Origin: G963665185 sp049723905
GTDB taxonomy: Bacteria; Desulfobacterota; Desulfovibrionia; Desulfovibrionales; Desulfovibrionaceae
Direction: 5' to 3'
Assembly (NCBI RefSeq): GCF_049723905.1
Contig: NZ_JBJKFD010000001.1
Span: 4,464,001-4,528,000 of the forward strand
DNA length: 64,000 bases
Positions 1 through 9,481 of the stretch are shown piece after piece. A model generated the notes under the pieces. It was not told the origin of the DNA. It searched no databases and was given only the letters and a program-made list of their open reading frames with translations. Within the stretch, counting starts at the first letter, position 1. Each line of letters begins with the position of its first letter. Made by a program: the position numbers and the translations under genes.

Positions 1-2386
1 CGCCGGTGTAATCGTTCTTCATGGAGTCCTTGCCGGAAATGCAGGGCACGCCATAGGCTGTGCAGTAGTGGGCCAATGCCTGGTTGGCGCGCACCAGCTG
101 GGCCAGCTTGTACTTGCCGTCCGGGTTCTTTTCGCTCTGCACCGGGTCGCACCAGCAGAAGTTGTCCACGCCGACCATGCGTTCCGGGTCCGCACCTACT
201 GAAACCGCGTTGCGCACGGCTTCGTCAACGGCGTTGGCCATCATCCAGTAGGTGTCGAAATCGCTGAATTTGGGGCAGATGCCGTGGGTGACGGCCAGCC
301 CGAGTTCGCTGTCCAGCACCGGGCGGATGACGCCGCCGTTGGAAGGGCCGTCGCGGCGTACGCCGACCATGGGCTTGATGACGCTGCCGCCCTGCACCTC
401 GTGGTCGTACTGACGTACCACATATTCCTTGCTGCAAATGTTCAGGCGGCCCAGCATCTGCTTGAGCAGGCTGCCGTGGTCCGGTGTGTCGGCGGGAAGG
501 GCATCCTTGATGGCCGGGCCGTTCTCGGGACGTTCCCATACGGCTTCCAGGCTCATCTGGGGCACACCATTGTGCAGAAACTCCATATCCAGGCAGACAA
601 CGGGCTGTCCGTCGTAGTGCACGTGGAACATGCCGCTGTCTGTAAATTCGCCCAGCACGGAAACTTCCACGTCCATTTCCCGGCCCATGGCCAGGAATTC
701 TTCCAGCTTGTCCTGGGGCACGGCCATGCTCATGCGTTCCTGGGCTTCGGAAAGAAGGATCTCCCAGGGGCGCAGGCCGTCGTATTTGAGGGGTGCCTTG
801 GAAAGGTCGATGGTGCAGCCGCCCGTGGCTTCCGCCATTTCGCCCACGGAGGAGGACAGGCCGCCAGCGCCGTTGTCCGTAATGGCGCTGTACAGTCCCG
901 CGTTTCTGGCGCGCATGAGAAAGTCGTACATTTTGCGCTGGGTGATGGGGTCGCCAATCTGTACCGCAGTGGCGGGCGATCCTTCGTGCAGTTCTTCGGA
1001 AGAGAAGGTCGCGCCGTGGATGCCGTCCTTGCCGATGCGTCCGCCAGCCATAACGACGGCGTCGCCCGCTTGGGCGTACTTCTCGTAGTTGGCACGTCCG
1101 TTCAGGGTAATGGGCATGGTGCCGATGGTTCCGCAGTACACCAGGGGTTTGCCCAGGTAGCGTTCGTCAAAGACGATGGAACCGTTGACTGTGGGAATGC
1201 CCGATTTGTTGCCGCCGTGTTCCACGCCTTCACGCACGCCTTCAAGGACGCGGCGGGGGTGCAGCAGGCGGGGAGGCAGTTCGCCTTCGTGAAAAGGAGA
1301 GGCGAAACAGAAAACATCGGTGTTGCACAGCAGGTTCGCGCCCATGCCCGTGCCCATGGGGTCGCGGTTGACGCCCACGATGCCGGTGAGGGCTCCGCCG
1401 TAGGGGTCCAGAGCCGAGGGGCTGTTGTGCGTTTCCATCTTGACGCAGGCGGCCACGTCATCGGTAAAGCGGAACACGCCGGCGTTGTCCACAAACACGG
1501 ACAGGCAGAGGTCCTTGTCGCCCTTGGCGGCGCGGATGATTTTCGTGGACCCGGCGATAAACGTCTTGAACAGGCTGTTGATGGAAACCTGCTTGCCGTT
1601 TTCCTTGTTGGTGTAATCGATGTGCGCGGAAAAAATCTTGTGCTTGCAGTGTTCCGACCATGTCTGTGCCAGGGCTTCGACTTCCGCGTCCGTGGGCAGT
1701 GCGCCTATGCCGTCGGCCTCACGCGCCGCCCGAACTTCGGGATCTGCGTAGTAGGCGCGGATGGCGTGCATTTCTTCCAGGGAAAGCGCCAGGGTATTGG
1801 CCCGGCTGAAATCTTCCAGCTCCTTGTCGGACATGGCTTCCAGGTCGATGCGGGCCACTTCCGTAACTGCCGCGCCCGTTACCTGTGCGGCAAAAGCGGG
1901 CAGGTCGGCACCTTCCTCACGGCTGCGGATGTCGTAGCGCTGGATGAGTTCGTTGGCCAGCAGGTCGCGGGCGATATGTTCGACAGTTTCGCGGGGCAGG
2001 TCGCCACGCAGCAGGAACTGGGTGGAGGTGAAGACCACGAGTTCTTCGGCCGAGCCCTGTTTTTTGCCGAGCACGGAGCGGAGTATGCCCTGTGCGGTGC
2101 GTCCTTCGTTGTCGGTCACCCCGGGGCGGAATCCCACCTCGATGAGCCAGTCGAAATCTTTGGCCATGGGCTCGAAGGAAGCGTTATGCAGCACCGGGTC
2201 GTGCAGGGCATCTGCTTCCAGCACAGTCTGCAGTTCGGCTTCGTCCAGACCGGAAACAGTGTAAACCTTGATCTGGGATACTCCCTCCAATTCAATGCCA
2301 AGGGCTTCCCGTATCTGCCGGGCAGTGCTGTTGCCCTGGGTATCGGCAACATTGGGTTTGAGGCCTACGTGTATGCGGCGCAGCAT
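1..2386 (-). CDS. purL: Phosphoribosylformylglycinamidine synthase, large form (C-terminus cut by window edge)
   Basis: Converts FGAR to FGAM with ATP and glutamine in purine synthesis, in the cytosol. About 795 residues are visible, running off the left edge. The N-terminus (M-L-R-R-I-H-V-G-L) looks like a PurS-type domain of about 80 residues fused ahead of the synthase core. The core has the motif W-S-E-H-C-K-H, then K-M-E-T-H-N-S-P-S-A and G-G-N-K-S-G-I-P-T-V, and later S-G-K-D-S-M-K-N-D, all typical of PurL. The ATG at 2386 is preceded by AGGAGA eight bases upstream. The product is longer than the ~740-residue small PurL because of the N-terminal fusion; whether a glutaminase domain follows cannot be seen. 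Confidence 0.93.
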   Translation of the reverse strand, partial: MLRRIHVGLKPNVADTQGNSTARQIREALGIELEGVSQIKVYTVSGLDEAELQTVLEADALHDPVLHNASFEPMAKDFDWLIEVGFRPGVTDNEGRTAQGILRSVLGKKQGSAEELVVFTSTQFLLRGDLPRETVEHIARDLLANELIQRYDIRSREEGADLPAFAAQVTGAAVTEVARIDLEAMSDKELEDFSRANTLALSLEEMHAIRAYYADPEVRAAREADGIGALPTDAEVEALAQTWSEHCKHKIFSAHIDYTNKENGKQVSINSLFKTFIAGSTKIIRAAKGDKDLCLSVFVDNAGVFRFTDDVAACVKMETHNSPSALDPYGGALTGIVGVNRDPMGTGMGANLLCNTDVFCFASPFHEGELPPRLLHPRRVLEGVREGVEHGGNKSGIPTVNGSIVFDERYLGKPLVYCGTIGTMPITLNGRANYEKYAQAGDAVVMAGGRIGKDGIHGATFSSEELHEGSPATAVQIGDPITQRKMYDFLMRARNAGLYSAITDNGAGGLSSSVGEMAEATGGCTIDLSKAPLKYDGLRPWEILLSEAQERMSMAVPQDKLEEFLAMGREMDVEVSVLGEFTDSGMFHVHYDGQPVVCLDMEFLHNGVPQMSLEAVWERPENGPAIKDALPADTPDHGSLLKQMLGRLNICSKEYVVRQYDHEVQGGSVIKPMVGVRRDGPSNGGVIRPVLDSELGLAVTHGICPKFSDFDTYWMMANAVDEAVRNAVSVGADPERMVGVDNFCWCDPVQSEKNPDGKYKLAQLVRANQALAHYCTAYGVPCISGKDSMKNDYTG

Positions 2387-2458
2387 TATGAAATTCTCCT
2401 CATGTGATGTTGGCTGAAATATGGCAAAGCGGGTACAGATATCCGGGGCAGTTCCTTG

Positions 2459-4939
2459 CTATTTCCTGTCCTGGCAGTCGGCCCAGCGAAACTGAGTGCC
2501 TTCTGCTTCTTTGGCCCTGTACGTCGCCTTGTCGGTTCTATGAAGAAGGTCCGTTGTTGTTTCCCCTATCTCGGCCAGCGCCAGACCGGCACTGAAACCG
2601 ACTTTTCCGGAAAGTTCAGCTTCGAACCCTTTTCGGATTCTGGCAAATGCTGTTTCCAGAAGGTGTTCATCCACTTCCGTGTAGATAACGGCGAATTCAT
2701 CCCCACCGTAACGGCAGGGGAAGTCCATGCTTCCTTTGCGGCAGGCACCGCGCAAAATGCGTCCCACCTTTCGCAACACCGCGTCTCCGGCCAGGTGGCC
2801 CTGGGTGTCGTTGATGGCCTTGAATCCGTCGAGATCCAGAAAAATAAGTCCCACGCGCTTTCCGGTTCGCTCGGCACGCCTGAGTTCCCGCTCCAGCAAT
2901 GTCTGGAATTGCGAATGGTTGAGCAGGCCGGTGAGTCCGTCGTAAACGGCCTTGCGCCTCAGTTCTTCTTCCAGGCGGCGAATTGTGGTCAGATCGCGCC
3001 CCACCATAAGGTAGTTGCTTTTTTGGTCCTTGGCCTGCATGGGCGAGAAGATCAGCTCCAGAGGTATCTGCTTGTCTGGAAGATCTATTTTGACCTCGTA
3101 TGGCCCGGACATTTCGGCCAGGTGTCCTTTTCCTGGCAGTGGGGCGGCCTTAGACGTGGACCTGGCTACGTCGAACAGGTTTTTGCCCAGCAAAATCTGC
3201 GGGGCGTTGGGTGAGGCATAGGTTATCCTGCCGGTTTCGTCCAGAGTCAGGACGATATCCCGCATGGAGGAAACCAGCGCATTGAGAAAACCAAGTTGTT
3301 TGATTGATTGGACTTCCAAGGAGGAAACATCGCTGAGATCCTCGGTCAGGCTCAGTATCGTATCGCTCGAGCCATCTGATCGGTGCAGGGAGGCGTACAG
3401 GAGCTGGTCTGCTCCTTCCTTGTCCTTGATGCAGAATATCCGGCTGACGTTTTTTTGATTTCCGGCCAGAAAACTTCGCAACGTCCCCGGCGAATTTTCT
3501 TCCGTCACCCGGCTGACTGCCAATTCCAGCGAAGTGCCTTTGTAGTTGGGCGGAAGCCTGAAGTATTTGATGTATTGGGCGTTGGCATCCTGAATCTTGC
3601 CCTGGGGGTCCAGACGGGCGACGCCAATGGGCAGCTGGTCCAGGGTGGATGCCTTGGTTTCCAGCTGTGCCCGGCGCAGCAGATAGTTTTCCAGGGCATG
3701 GGCCACGAATTTGAGCTGCAGGCAGAGGCCGGAAGGAGAATAATTTTCAGGCTTGGAAATGATATTCAGCTTGCCGTACGTTTCGCCCGATGCCTGGATG
3801 AGGATTTCTTCCCCTTTGTGCTGCCAGGCAATTTCATCAGAGGCGGAGCTTTTTTGAAACTGGTCGGAAAGTTCTCCATCCGTGCAGGAAAAGATGTACC
3901 AAAGCTGTTTGTCCGGGCCCAGCAGGGCGAGTTCCCAATCCATGAGGCTGAAGGTCATGGAGAGGATGCGGTGCAGGAGGCCGCTGATGCTGGGCAACCC
4001 GCCCGCGGGGTTGGAAATTTCCGAGGCCAGAAAGTTTGCCCGTTGGATTTCATACAGCGAGTGGCGGTAGTAATGCGAGTCCTGCGGAGCTTCTGCAATG
4101 CCGAGGGTTGAAAGCATGCTGGAAAAACGCATGACGATGTTGGAGCGCAGTTCGTCCATGGCGTCCTGATCCAGGTTCATGATACGGCGGCAGATGGCCT
4201 CGAAATGAAGAATCTGTTGCGGATCTCGCGAGCAGCCCAGTTCCACTTCGCTCCAACGCGTGGCCAGGATCAGACATTGGGTAGCAGGAGGGTGGTTTAT
4301 GATTCCCTCTATGTCATGATGGTGGGGCACGCAGTCACAACCCAGCCCCATCAGGCCAAGTTCGTTGAGAAGTTCCATGCTGAGCTCGGCATGGTCCACT
4401 CCGAACATTTTTTCCTCGGCCCTGAGTTGTCCGGGAATGGGGCACAACAGCGGGGGCTGTGCCATGGAGTTGAATTGTTCGGGGCAGGTTTTTTGGAGCA
4501 CAATGAGGGAAAGATCTTTGAGCAGGGCGCAGAGGTACAGTCGGCTTGCTTCACTGGGACAGTGGGTTTCCGCAATGAGTTCGGTGGCTACCGAGGCCCA
4601 GACGAGCATGCGCCAGTTGGAGTAGGAGCGTTCGTTCTGCACCCCTTCCTTGCCTGCATTCTGGTGGAAGGAGACGCTCAGGGCGAGCTTGAGAATTTCC
4701 TGCACGCCAAGCACCACGGCGGCCCGGCGCAGGGCAACGACCTTTTGGCTCAGACCGTAGAAAGGGGAATTTACCAGGTTGAGCACGGAAGCGGCCAGAG
4801 CCGGGTCCATGCCGATGGTCTCTGCAATGGTTGGAAAGTCCGGCTGGTCTTTTACCGCTTCGCTGAGCAGGCGGTACATTACCGGCGGGAAGGTGTTGTG
4901 CAGATTGACCTTGAGGCTGGCAAGCGTGGGATTGATCAT
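2459..4939 (-). CDS. HDOD-PAS-GGDEF signalling protein (probable diguanylate cyclase)
   Basis: An 826-residue cytosolic signalling protein. Residues ~15-215 form an HDOD domain (F-P-T-I-A-E-T-I-G-M-D-P, then V-N-S-P-F-Y-G-L). A middle region of ~220 residues has no motif I can name. Two PAS-like segments follow (about 440-660; the first includes A-R-L-D-P-Q-G-K-I-Q-D-A-N). The C-terminal GGDEF domain has the active signature R-Y-G-G-D-E-F at about residue 745. No RxxD product-inhibition site lies five residues before it, so cyclic-di-GMP synthesis may not be feedback-inhibited. HDOD domains usually bind or sense rather than hydrolyse. It stands alone between purL and the prenyl synthase; its signal is unknown. 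Confidence 0.88.
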   Translation of the reverse strand: MINPTLASLKVNLHNTFPPVMYRLLSEAVKDQPDFPTIAETIGMDPALAASVLNLVNSPFYGLSQKVVALRRAAVVLGVQEILKLALSVSFHQNAGKEGVQNERSYSNWRMLVWASVATELIAETHCPSEASRLYLCALLKDLSLIVLQKTCPEQFNSMAQPPLLCPIPGQLRAEEKMFGVDHAELSMELLNELGLMGLGCDCVPHHHDIEGIINHPPATQCLILATRWSEVELGCSRDPQQILHFEAICRRIMNLDQDAMDELRSNIVMRFSSMLSTLGIAEAPQDSHYYRHSLYEIQRANFLASEISNPAGGLPSISGLLHRILSMTFSLMDWELALLGPDKQLWYIFSCTDGELSDQFQKSSASDEIAWQHKGEEILIQASGETYGKLNIISKPENYSPSGLCLQLKFVAHALENYLLRRAQLETKASTLDQLPIGVARLDPQGKIQDANAQYIKYFRLPPNYKGTSLELAVSRVTEENSPGTLRSFLAGNQKNVSRIFCIKDKEGADQLLYASLHRSDGSSDTILSLTEDLSDVSSLEVQSIKQLGFLNALVSSMRDIVLTLDETGRITYASPNAPQILLGKNLFDVARSTSKAAPLPGKGHLAEMSGPYEVKIDLPDKQIPLELIFSPMQAKDQKSNYLMVGRDLTTIRRLEEELRRKAVYDGLTGLLNHSQFQTLLERELRRAERTGKRVGLIFLDLDGFKAINDTQGHLAGDAVLRKVGRILRGACRKGSMDFPCRYGGDEFAVIYTEVDEHLLETAFARIRKGFEAELSGKVGFSAGLALAEIGETTTDLLHRTDKATYRAKEAEGTQFRWADCQDRK

Positions 4940-4999
4940 AAGTGCTGCGACCCCGTCGTGGCTCCTTGCTTGGCCGGAGGCGGTGAGTCCAGCGGCCTG

Positions 5000-5968
5000 T
5001 TATTTTTTCCGTGCCAGAACGTACGGCAAGGAGAGCTGCAAGATGTCCTTTTCCATGCTGGCAGGAAACTTGTCCAAAGCCTGACGCGCTTTTTCCACGT
5101 ATTCGGCAGCTTTATTCCGTGTGGCTCCCGCCAGGTTGCTCTCCTGAATAGTGGCTATGATAGCATTTATCTGTTCATCCGTCAGCGTGTCGCTGGAAAA
5201 TTTTTCGTCGAAATCCTTGCGTTCCTGCGGACCGAGCGTCTCCAGATAGAGAAGCAGGGGCAGGGTCAGCTTGCCTTCGCGCAGGTCCTTGCCAACGGGC
5301 TTGCCGGCTGTGTCCTCGGAGGATTCGTAATCAATGGCGTCGTCCACAAGCTGGAAGGCGATGCCCTGGTTCAGGCCAAAGGCTGCGGCCGCTTCCACAA
5401 GTTCCTCATCAGCTCCGGACAGGATGGCGCCGCAATGGCTGGCCGCCTGGATGAGATATGCGGTTTTCCCGGTGATTATTTCCAGGTAGCCGTCAAAGTC
5501 CAGCTTGGGACTGCGGGTTTTCGCTATTTCCTTGATTTCTCCCACGCAGGTGCGCATCACCGCTTCGGAAAGGGTGCTGACAAGGGAGGGAATGTCGTAT
5601 TGGGCGACGAGCAGGTTGGCCAGGCCCAGAAGTACGTCTCCGGCCAGAATGGTATGTGCCTTGGAGTAGATGATATGGGCCGCTTTTTTGCCGCGGCGCA
5701 GTTCGGCACTGTCCAGAATGTCGTCGTGCAGCAGGGTGGCGGAGTGAAGAAATTCCAGAGAACAGGCCAGCGGATAGATGTCGTCATCCGCATATCCCAG
5801 GGCACGCGCCGTCAGAATGGTCAGGAAGGGGCGAAAGCGCTTGCCACCGGCAGCCAGCACATGGGCGGCTACCGGACGGACCATTTCGTCGAGCTGGGCG
5901 ACCTGTCCGTCTATGTAAGCGTTTATCTTGGGGAGTTCCTGCCCCAGGTACTGTGCCATGTCGGTCAT
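5000..5968 (-). CDS. ispB: All-trans polyprenyl diphosphate synthase (quinone side chain)
   Basis: Elongates farnesyl diphosphate with isopentenyl diphosphate to make the long prenyl tail of menaquinone. The 322-residue protein has G-G-K-R-F-R-P (41-47), the first aspartate-rich motif D-D-I-L-D (82-86) and the second D-D-A-I-D (209-213), which bind the magnesium-diphosphate substrate. The start at 5968 has AAGGA seven bases upstream. Just downstream in the same direction of transcription is the HDOD protein; just upstream is futalosine hydrolase and, further up, UbiE/MenG, so a menaquinone role is likely. Chain length cannot be read from sequence; octaprenyl or similar synthase is the usual annotation. 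Confidence 0.9.
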   Translation of the reverse strand: MTDMAQYLGQELPKINAYIDGQVAQLDEMVRPVAAHVLAAGGKRFRPFLTILTARALGYADDDIYPLACSLEFLHSATLLHDDILDSAELRRGKKAAHIIYSKAHTILAGDVLLGLANLLVAQYDIPSLVSTLSEAVMRTCVGEIKEIAKTRSPKLDFDGYLEIITGKTAYLIQAASHCGAILSGADEELVEAAAAFGLNQGIAFQLVDDAIDYESSEDTAGKPVGKDLREGKLTLPLLLYLETLGPQERKDFDEKFSSDTLTDEQINAIIATIQESNLAGATRNKAAEYVEKARQALDKFPASMEKDILQLSLPYVLARKK

Positions 5969-6045
5969 GTTGTCATCCTTGGTTCACTTGCCCCGGGAGC
6001 AAGAAGAGGTTGCGTCGTACCTGCCATAACGGATGAAGGCATCCG

Positions 6046-6789
6046 TCATGCCTTTTGGTCCATCATATCCGTGACTGAAAAAAGTTGAGCGACCACATTT
6101 GCCAGTTCCGCAACGGCCTGGCCAACTTTCCAATGGCCCGGTTCCCTGGAACCCACCAGGTTGGAAACCGTGCGTATCTCCAAAAAAGGAATCCCTGCCA
6201 AGGTACAAGCCCAGGCCAGGGCAAAACCTTCCATGTTTTCCGTGCAGGCCCCGTAGCGTGTGCGCAATGCCTGCGCATGCGCTGGTGTGCCGCTGGCAGC
6301 GCCCACCGTTACCGAGTCGCCCCGCCGCCATGTTTCGGGCAGAGTCAGGCGCATGGTACGGGCAGCCTTGTCCGGATCGAGTTCCAGCCGGTCGAAAACA
6401 GGGACATTATCCACCCGTCCCAAGGACAGTCCTATGCCTTTGGGGTCGATGCCCGTTTCCGTTGCCAGACCGAAGTCGGGCCAGCATTCCGCCGTGGCAA
6501 CTGCCGTAGCCAGCATGGGCAGGGCTTTTTCGTCATAGGTCCCTGCCACGCCGATATTCACCATACCGGAAATTTCATGTCCCGCCAGCGTGCGCCCTGC
6601 GGCCAAAGCCGCGTTTACGGGGCCCACCCCCGTTACCAGGGCCAAAACATCCCGGCGCCCCTTGGGAACGCCGGTCAAACTTTCCGGCAGCCTGGCGGGA
6701 AAGGGCTGGCCGGGAACGGCATTTGCGGTTTGTCCTTTCCCCAGGACCGGCTTCAGTTCCATGGGGGTGGCGCAAACCAGAACAATCAT
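6046..6789 (-). CDS. mqnB: Futalosine hydrolase
   Basis: Cleaves futalosine to dehypoxanthine futalosine plus hypoxanthine in the futalosine route to menaquinone. The 247-residue protein belongs to the nucleoside phosphorylase superfamily: N-terminus M-I-V-L-V-C-A-T-P-M-E-L, a glycine-rich N-I-G-V-A-G-T-Y, and the catalytic region C-T-E-N-M-E-G-F-A-L followed by R-T-V-S-N-L-V-G. The M-E-G motif is the ribose-binding glutamate of the family. It lies 77 bases from the prenyl synthase start and 24 bases after the sugar dehydrogenase stop. An MTA/SAH nucleosidase is the main alternative, but the quinone context favours MqnB. Confidence 0.87.
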   Translation of the reverse strand: MIVLVCATPMELKPVLGKGQTANAVPGQPFPARLPESLTGVPKGRRDVLALVTGVGPVNAALAAGRTLAGHEISGMVNIGVAGTYDEKALPMLATAVATAECWPDFGLATETGIDPKGIGLSLGRVDNVPVFDRLELDPDKAARTMRLTLPETWRRGDSVTVGAASGTPAHAQALRTRYGACTENMEGFALAWACTLAGIPFLEIRTVSNLVGSREPGHWKVGQAVAELANVVAQLFSVTDMMDQKA

Positions 6790-6813
6790 GGACAGTCCCG
6801 CGTTGTCCGGCGC

Positions 6814-8127
6814 CTACAGACGCCAGTAGTTGTAACCCAGTTCCTTCATTTCCGCCGGGTCGAACATTCCCTTGACGTCCAGCAGCATGGGGGTGACGCC
6901 CTTCTTGAACATGGCGCTGATGCGTTGGATGGACATGCTTTTGTACTGCGAGTGCGGCACGGCAAGGATGAGGGCATCCAGGTTGTTCATGTCGTCAATA
7001 TCCGAAAGCATCAGGTCGAGTTCCGACTCCGCCTCGTCGGGCAGGGCCATGGGATCGTGCACCAGAACTTCGGAGCAGTATTCGTTCAGCTCGTGGATGA
7101 TGTCGATAACCCGCGTGTTGCGGAGGTCCGGCACGTTTTCCTTGAAGGTAAGCCCCAGCACGCCGATGCGCGCCGAGCGGATCATGCAGTCCTGCTTGGC
7201 AAGCATCTTGATGCAGGTTTCAGCCACATATTTGCCCACATAGTCGTTTATGCGCCTGCCCGCCAGGATGACCTGGGGATGGTGGCCGATTTCCTCGGCC
7301 TTGTAGGTCAGGTAGTAGGGGTCCACGCCTATGCAATGGCCGCCCACCAAGCCGGGGCTGAACTTGAGAAAATTCCATTTGGTTCCGGCGGCTTCCAGAA
7401 CTTCCAGCGTGTCGATGCCCAGATGGTCGAAGATCATGGAGAGTTCGTTCATCAGGGCGATGTTGAGGTCGCGCTGGGTATTTTCAATAACCTTGGCAGC
7501 TTCGGCCACGGCAATGCTGGAGGCGCGGTGCACACCCGCCTTGACCACGGTGGCGTAGACGGAGGCGACGAGGTCGAGCGTTTCGGGAGTCTGGCCGGAA
7601 ACGACTTTGACGATGGTTTCGAGCGTGTGTTCCTTGTCGCCGGGGTTGATGCGTTCCGGAGAATACCCCACAAAAAAATCGACCCTGTTACGCATGCCGG
7701 AATGGGCTTCCAGCAGGGGAATGCAGATGTCTTCGGTCAGCCCCGGATACACGGTGGATTCGTAGACGACCACTGCGCCGGACGCCAGGTTCTTGCCCAC
7801 GGTCGTGGAGGCGGAAATAACCGGGTTGAGGTTGGGGCGGCGGTGTTGATCGATGGGTGTGGGAACAGCCACGATGACCAGACCGCAGTCGCTCAGCCGG
7901 GTCGGATCGGAAGTATATTGAATATCGGCCTGTTTCAGCTCGTGCGAGGTGACTTCCCGGGTAAGGTCCTCTCCCTTCATCAGTTCGGCGATGCGGCGCT
8001 CGGAAATGTCGAAGCCGACAACGTTGAAATGGCGGGAAAGGGCCACTGCCAGCGGGAGTCCTACATACCCCAGGCCCACAACGGCAATGGAGGAATGGCC
8101 GTTTTTCAGATTTTCGTAAGTTATCAT
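6814..8127 (-). CDS. Nucleotide-sugar (UDP-GlcNAc/GalNAc-type) 6-dehydrogenase
   Basis: Oxidises a UDP-sugar twice with NAD+ to a UDP-uronic acid for surface polysaccharide. With the start at 8127 the product is 437 residues; an upstream in-frame ATG at 8199 exists but AAAGGA sits eight bases before 8127 and the Rossmann motif G-L-G-Y-V-G-L-P then falls near residue 19. The catalytic cysteine is in V-G-G-H-C-I-G-V-D-P-Y-Y, and the C-terminal binding motif V-L-G-L-T-F-K-E-N-V-P-D-L-R-N is intact. It resembles the TviB/WbpA group more than Ugd. No other polysaccharide gene is in the window, so the exact sugar is unknown. Confidence 0.87.
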   Translation of the reverse strand: MITYENLKNGHSSIAVVGLGYVGLPLAVALSRHFNVVGFDISERRIAELMKGEDLTREVTSHELKQADIQYTSDPTRLSDCGLVIVAVPTPIDQHRRPNLNPVISASTTVGKNLASGAVVVYESTVYPGLTEDICIPLLEAHSGMRNRVDFFVGYSPERINPGDKEHTLETIVKVVSGQTPETLDLVASVYATVVKAGVHRASSIAVAEAAKVIENTQRDLNIALMNELSMIFDHLGIDTLEVLEAAGTKWNFLKFSPGLVGGHCIGVDPYYLTYKAEEIGHHPQVILAGRRINDYVGKYVAETCIKMLAKQDCMIRSARIGVLGLTFKENVPDLRNTRVIDIIHELNEYCSEVLVHDPMALPDEAESELDLMLSDIDDMNNLDALILAVPHSQYKSMSIQRISAMFKKGVTPMLLDVKGMFDPAEMKELGYNYWRL

Positions 8128-8328
8128 TCGTGTGTCCTTTGCATCGGCGTTTGTAAAAAACGCATATTTGAGCCGAAATTCCTTGGAATGCAATTTCATT
8201 CCGGCCCGGCTTTCACATACGTGAGAAGCGTCCGCCCATCAACCCGAACCAGGGTGCCGGGGCGGTTTGCGGAAAAGCACTTGGTGCAGCAGGTGGACAG
8301 ACAGCCATGCGCGGGGTAGTGTGCCGCC

Positions 8329-8526
8329 ATGCATATCGATTGGTCCTTTGTCCTGGCCGCCATCGGCCTCGCGCTTGTCTTCGAGGGGCTTCCCTACTTT
8401 GTGTGGGCGGAAAAGATGCCCCGCATCCTTTTGCATCTGGCCACTCGGCCACCCCAGGTTCTGCGCATGCTCGGGCTGGCGTCCATGCTCGGCGGCCTGC
8501 TGCTTATCTTTATCAGCCGCTCCTGA
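8329..8526 (+). CDS. Small inner-membrane protein, DUF2065/YjeT type
   Basis: A 65-residue protein with two hydrophobic segments (about residues 5-21 and 44-62) around a short polar loop with E-G-L-P-Y-F and P-R-I-L, which is the pattern of the DUF2065 (YjeT) family. It is the only plus-strand gene between the sugar dehydrogenase and ubiE, convergent with ubiE (11 bases between the two stops). The ribosome site is weak. In other bacteria the family often neighbours HflC; that is not the case here. The function is unknown. Confidence 0.75.
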   Translation: MHIDWSFVLAAIGLALVFEGLPYFVWAEKMPRILLHLATRPPQVLRMLGLASMLGGLLLIFISRS

Positions 8527-8536
8527 TTTTTTCAGG

Positions 8537-9283
8537 TCACTCGGCCGGAGAATCCGTTTGCGTGGCTTTTTGCGCCACGTGGATGTAGACGATTCCGGAG
8601 AGAAGCGGTTGCCAGAAAACTTTTTCAAAACCGCAGTTCGTCATTTCCCGCGCCAGTTCGCGTTCTCTGGGGAACGCCTTGATGGTTTCCGCGAGGTAGC
8701 GATACGCCTGCGAGTCGCCGGAGACAAGCCTGCCTGCCAGAGGGAGAAGCTTGTCCAGGTAGAAATTATACACCCCTTTCCATATCTTGGCCTGTCCCGA
8801 GCCAAATTCCAGCACGCATAGGCGGCCTCCTGGCTTGAGCACCCGGAGTATTTCCCGGAACGCCTGTTCGCGGGGAATGATGTTGCGGATGCCGAAGGAG
8901 ATGGTGACGGCGTCCACGCAGGTGTCTGGCAGGGGAATGTGGCGTCCGTCCGCCAGGGCCGCAGCCATGCGCGGAGCGAACTTGTCGGGGATTTTCTTGG
9001 TGCCCTGGCGCAGCATGGGCATGGCGAAATCCATGGCCAGTATACGTGTGCCCGGAAGCTGGCGTGCCAGTTCGAGGCTGACGTCCATTGTGCCTGCCGC
9101 AAGGTCCAGGACAATGCCGTCCTGCTTTGCCCGGACGTGGCGGACCAGACGGTGGCGCCAGTAGATGTCCTGCCCGAGGCTCAGGGTCCGATTGAGAAAG
9201 TCGTACCATCCGGCAATGCGGCCGAACATTCCGGCCACCTTTTTGCCGTGTTCCACTCCTGCCGGTTCGTTGGAAGTCCGCAC
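8537..9283 (-). CDS. ubiE: Demethylmenaquinone methyltransferase (UbiE/MenG)
   Basis: SAM-dependent C-methylation of demethylmenaquinone, the last step of menaquinone synthesis. The 248-residue protein has the UbiE signatures: G-R-I-A-G-W-Y-D-F-L-N near residue 22, the SAM site V-L-D-L-A-A-G-T-M-D (residues ~59-68), and I-S-F-G-I-R-N-I near 130. The upstream small gene ends four bases before its start, so the two are probably co-translated. With ispB and mqnB, three menaquinone genes lie within 4.3 kb here. The residue set fits either ubiquinone or menaquinone; the futalosine hydrolase points to menaquinone. Confidence 0.92.
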   Translation of the reverse strand: MRTSNEPAGVEHGKKVAGMFGRIAGWYDFLNRTLSLGQDIYWRHRLVRHVRAKQDGIVLDLAAGTMDVSLELARQLPGTRILAMDFAMPMLRQGTKKIPDKFAPRMAAALADGRHIPLPDTCVDAVTISFGIRNIIPREQAFREILRVLKPGGRLCVLEFGSGQAKIWKGVYNFYLDKLLPLAGRLVSGDSQAYRYLAETIKAFPRERELAREMTNCGFEKVFWQPLLSGIVYIHVAQKATQTDSPAE

Positions 9284-9286
9284 TGT

Positions 9287-9481
9287 CTAGTCTTCCTCGG
9301 TCTGGTCTGCAGGGGCGGTGGAGGTGGAGGGCTGTTCTCCGGCCATGATGGTCCCCAGTACTTCCTGGTATATGGGGGCGAAGTGATCGGAAAAGTTGGT
9401 GGGCGAGATGCGGCCCAGTTCGATGAACTTGACGATGATTTCCTTTGTGACCTGGACGGCCATTGATTGGGTCTTGTCCAT
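9287..9481 (-). CDS. Small conserved hypothetical protein upstream of ubiE
   Basis: A 64-residue soluble protein starting at the ATG at 9481, which has GGAGG six bases upstream. A helical N-terminal half (V-T-K-E-I-I-V-K-F-I-E-L-G-R, then S-P-T-N-F-S-D-H-F) is followed by a Ser/Thr/Ala-rich acidic tail. It ends four bases before ubiE. I do not recognise a named domain. Small proteins of this type occur in Desulfovibrio genomes, but that is memory only. The strong ribosome site and tight spacing are the main reasons to believe it is expressed. Confidence 0.65.
   Translation of the reverse strand: MDKTQSMAVQVTKEIIVKFIELGRISPTNFSDHFAPIYQEVLGTIMAGEQPSTSTAPADQTEED

Noticed and set aside
284..2407. 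A long plus-strand open frame opposite purL
   Set aside because: Its sequence is low in recognisable motifs, and the minus strand encodes a clear PurL with ribosome site.
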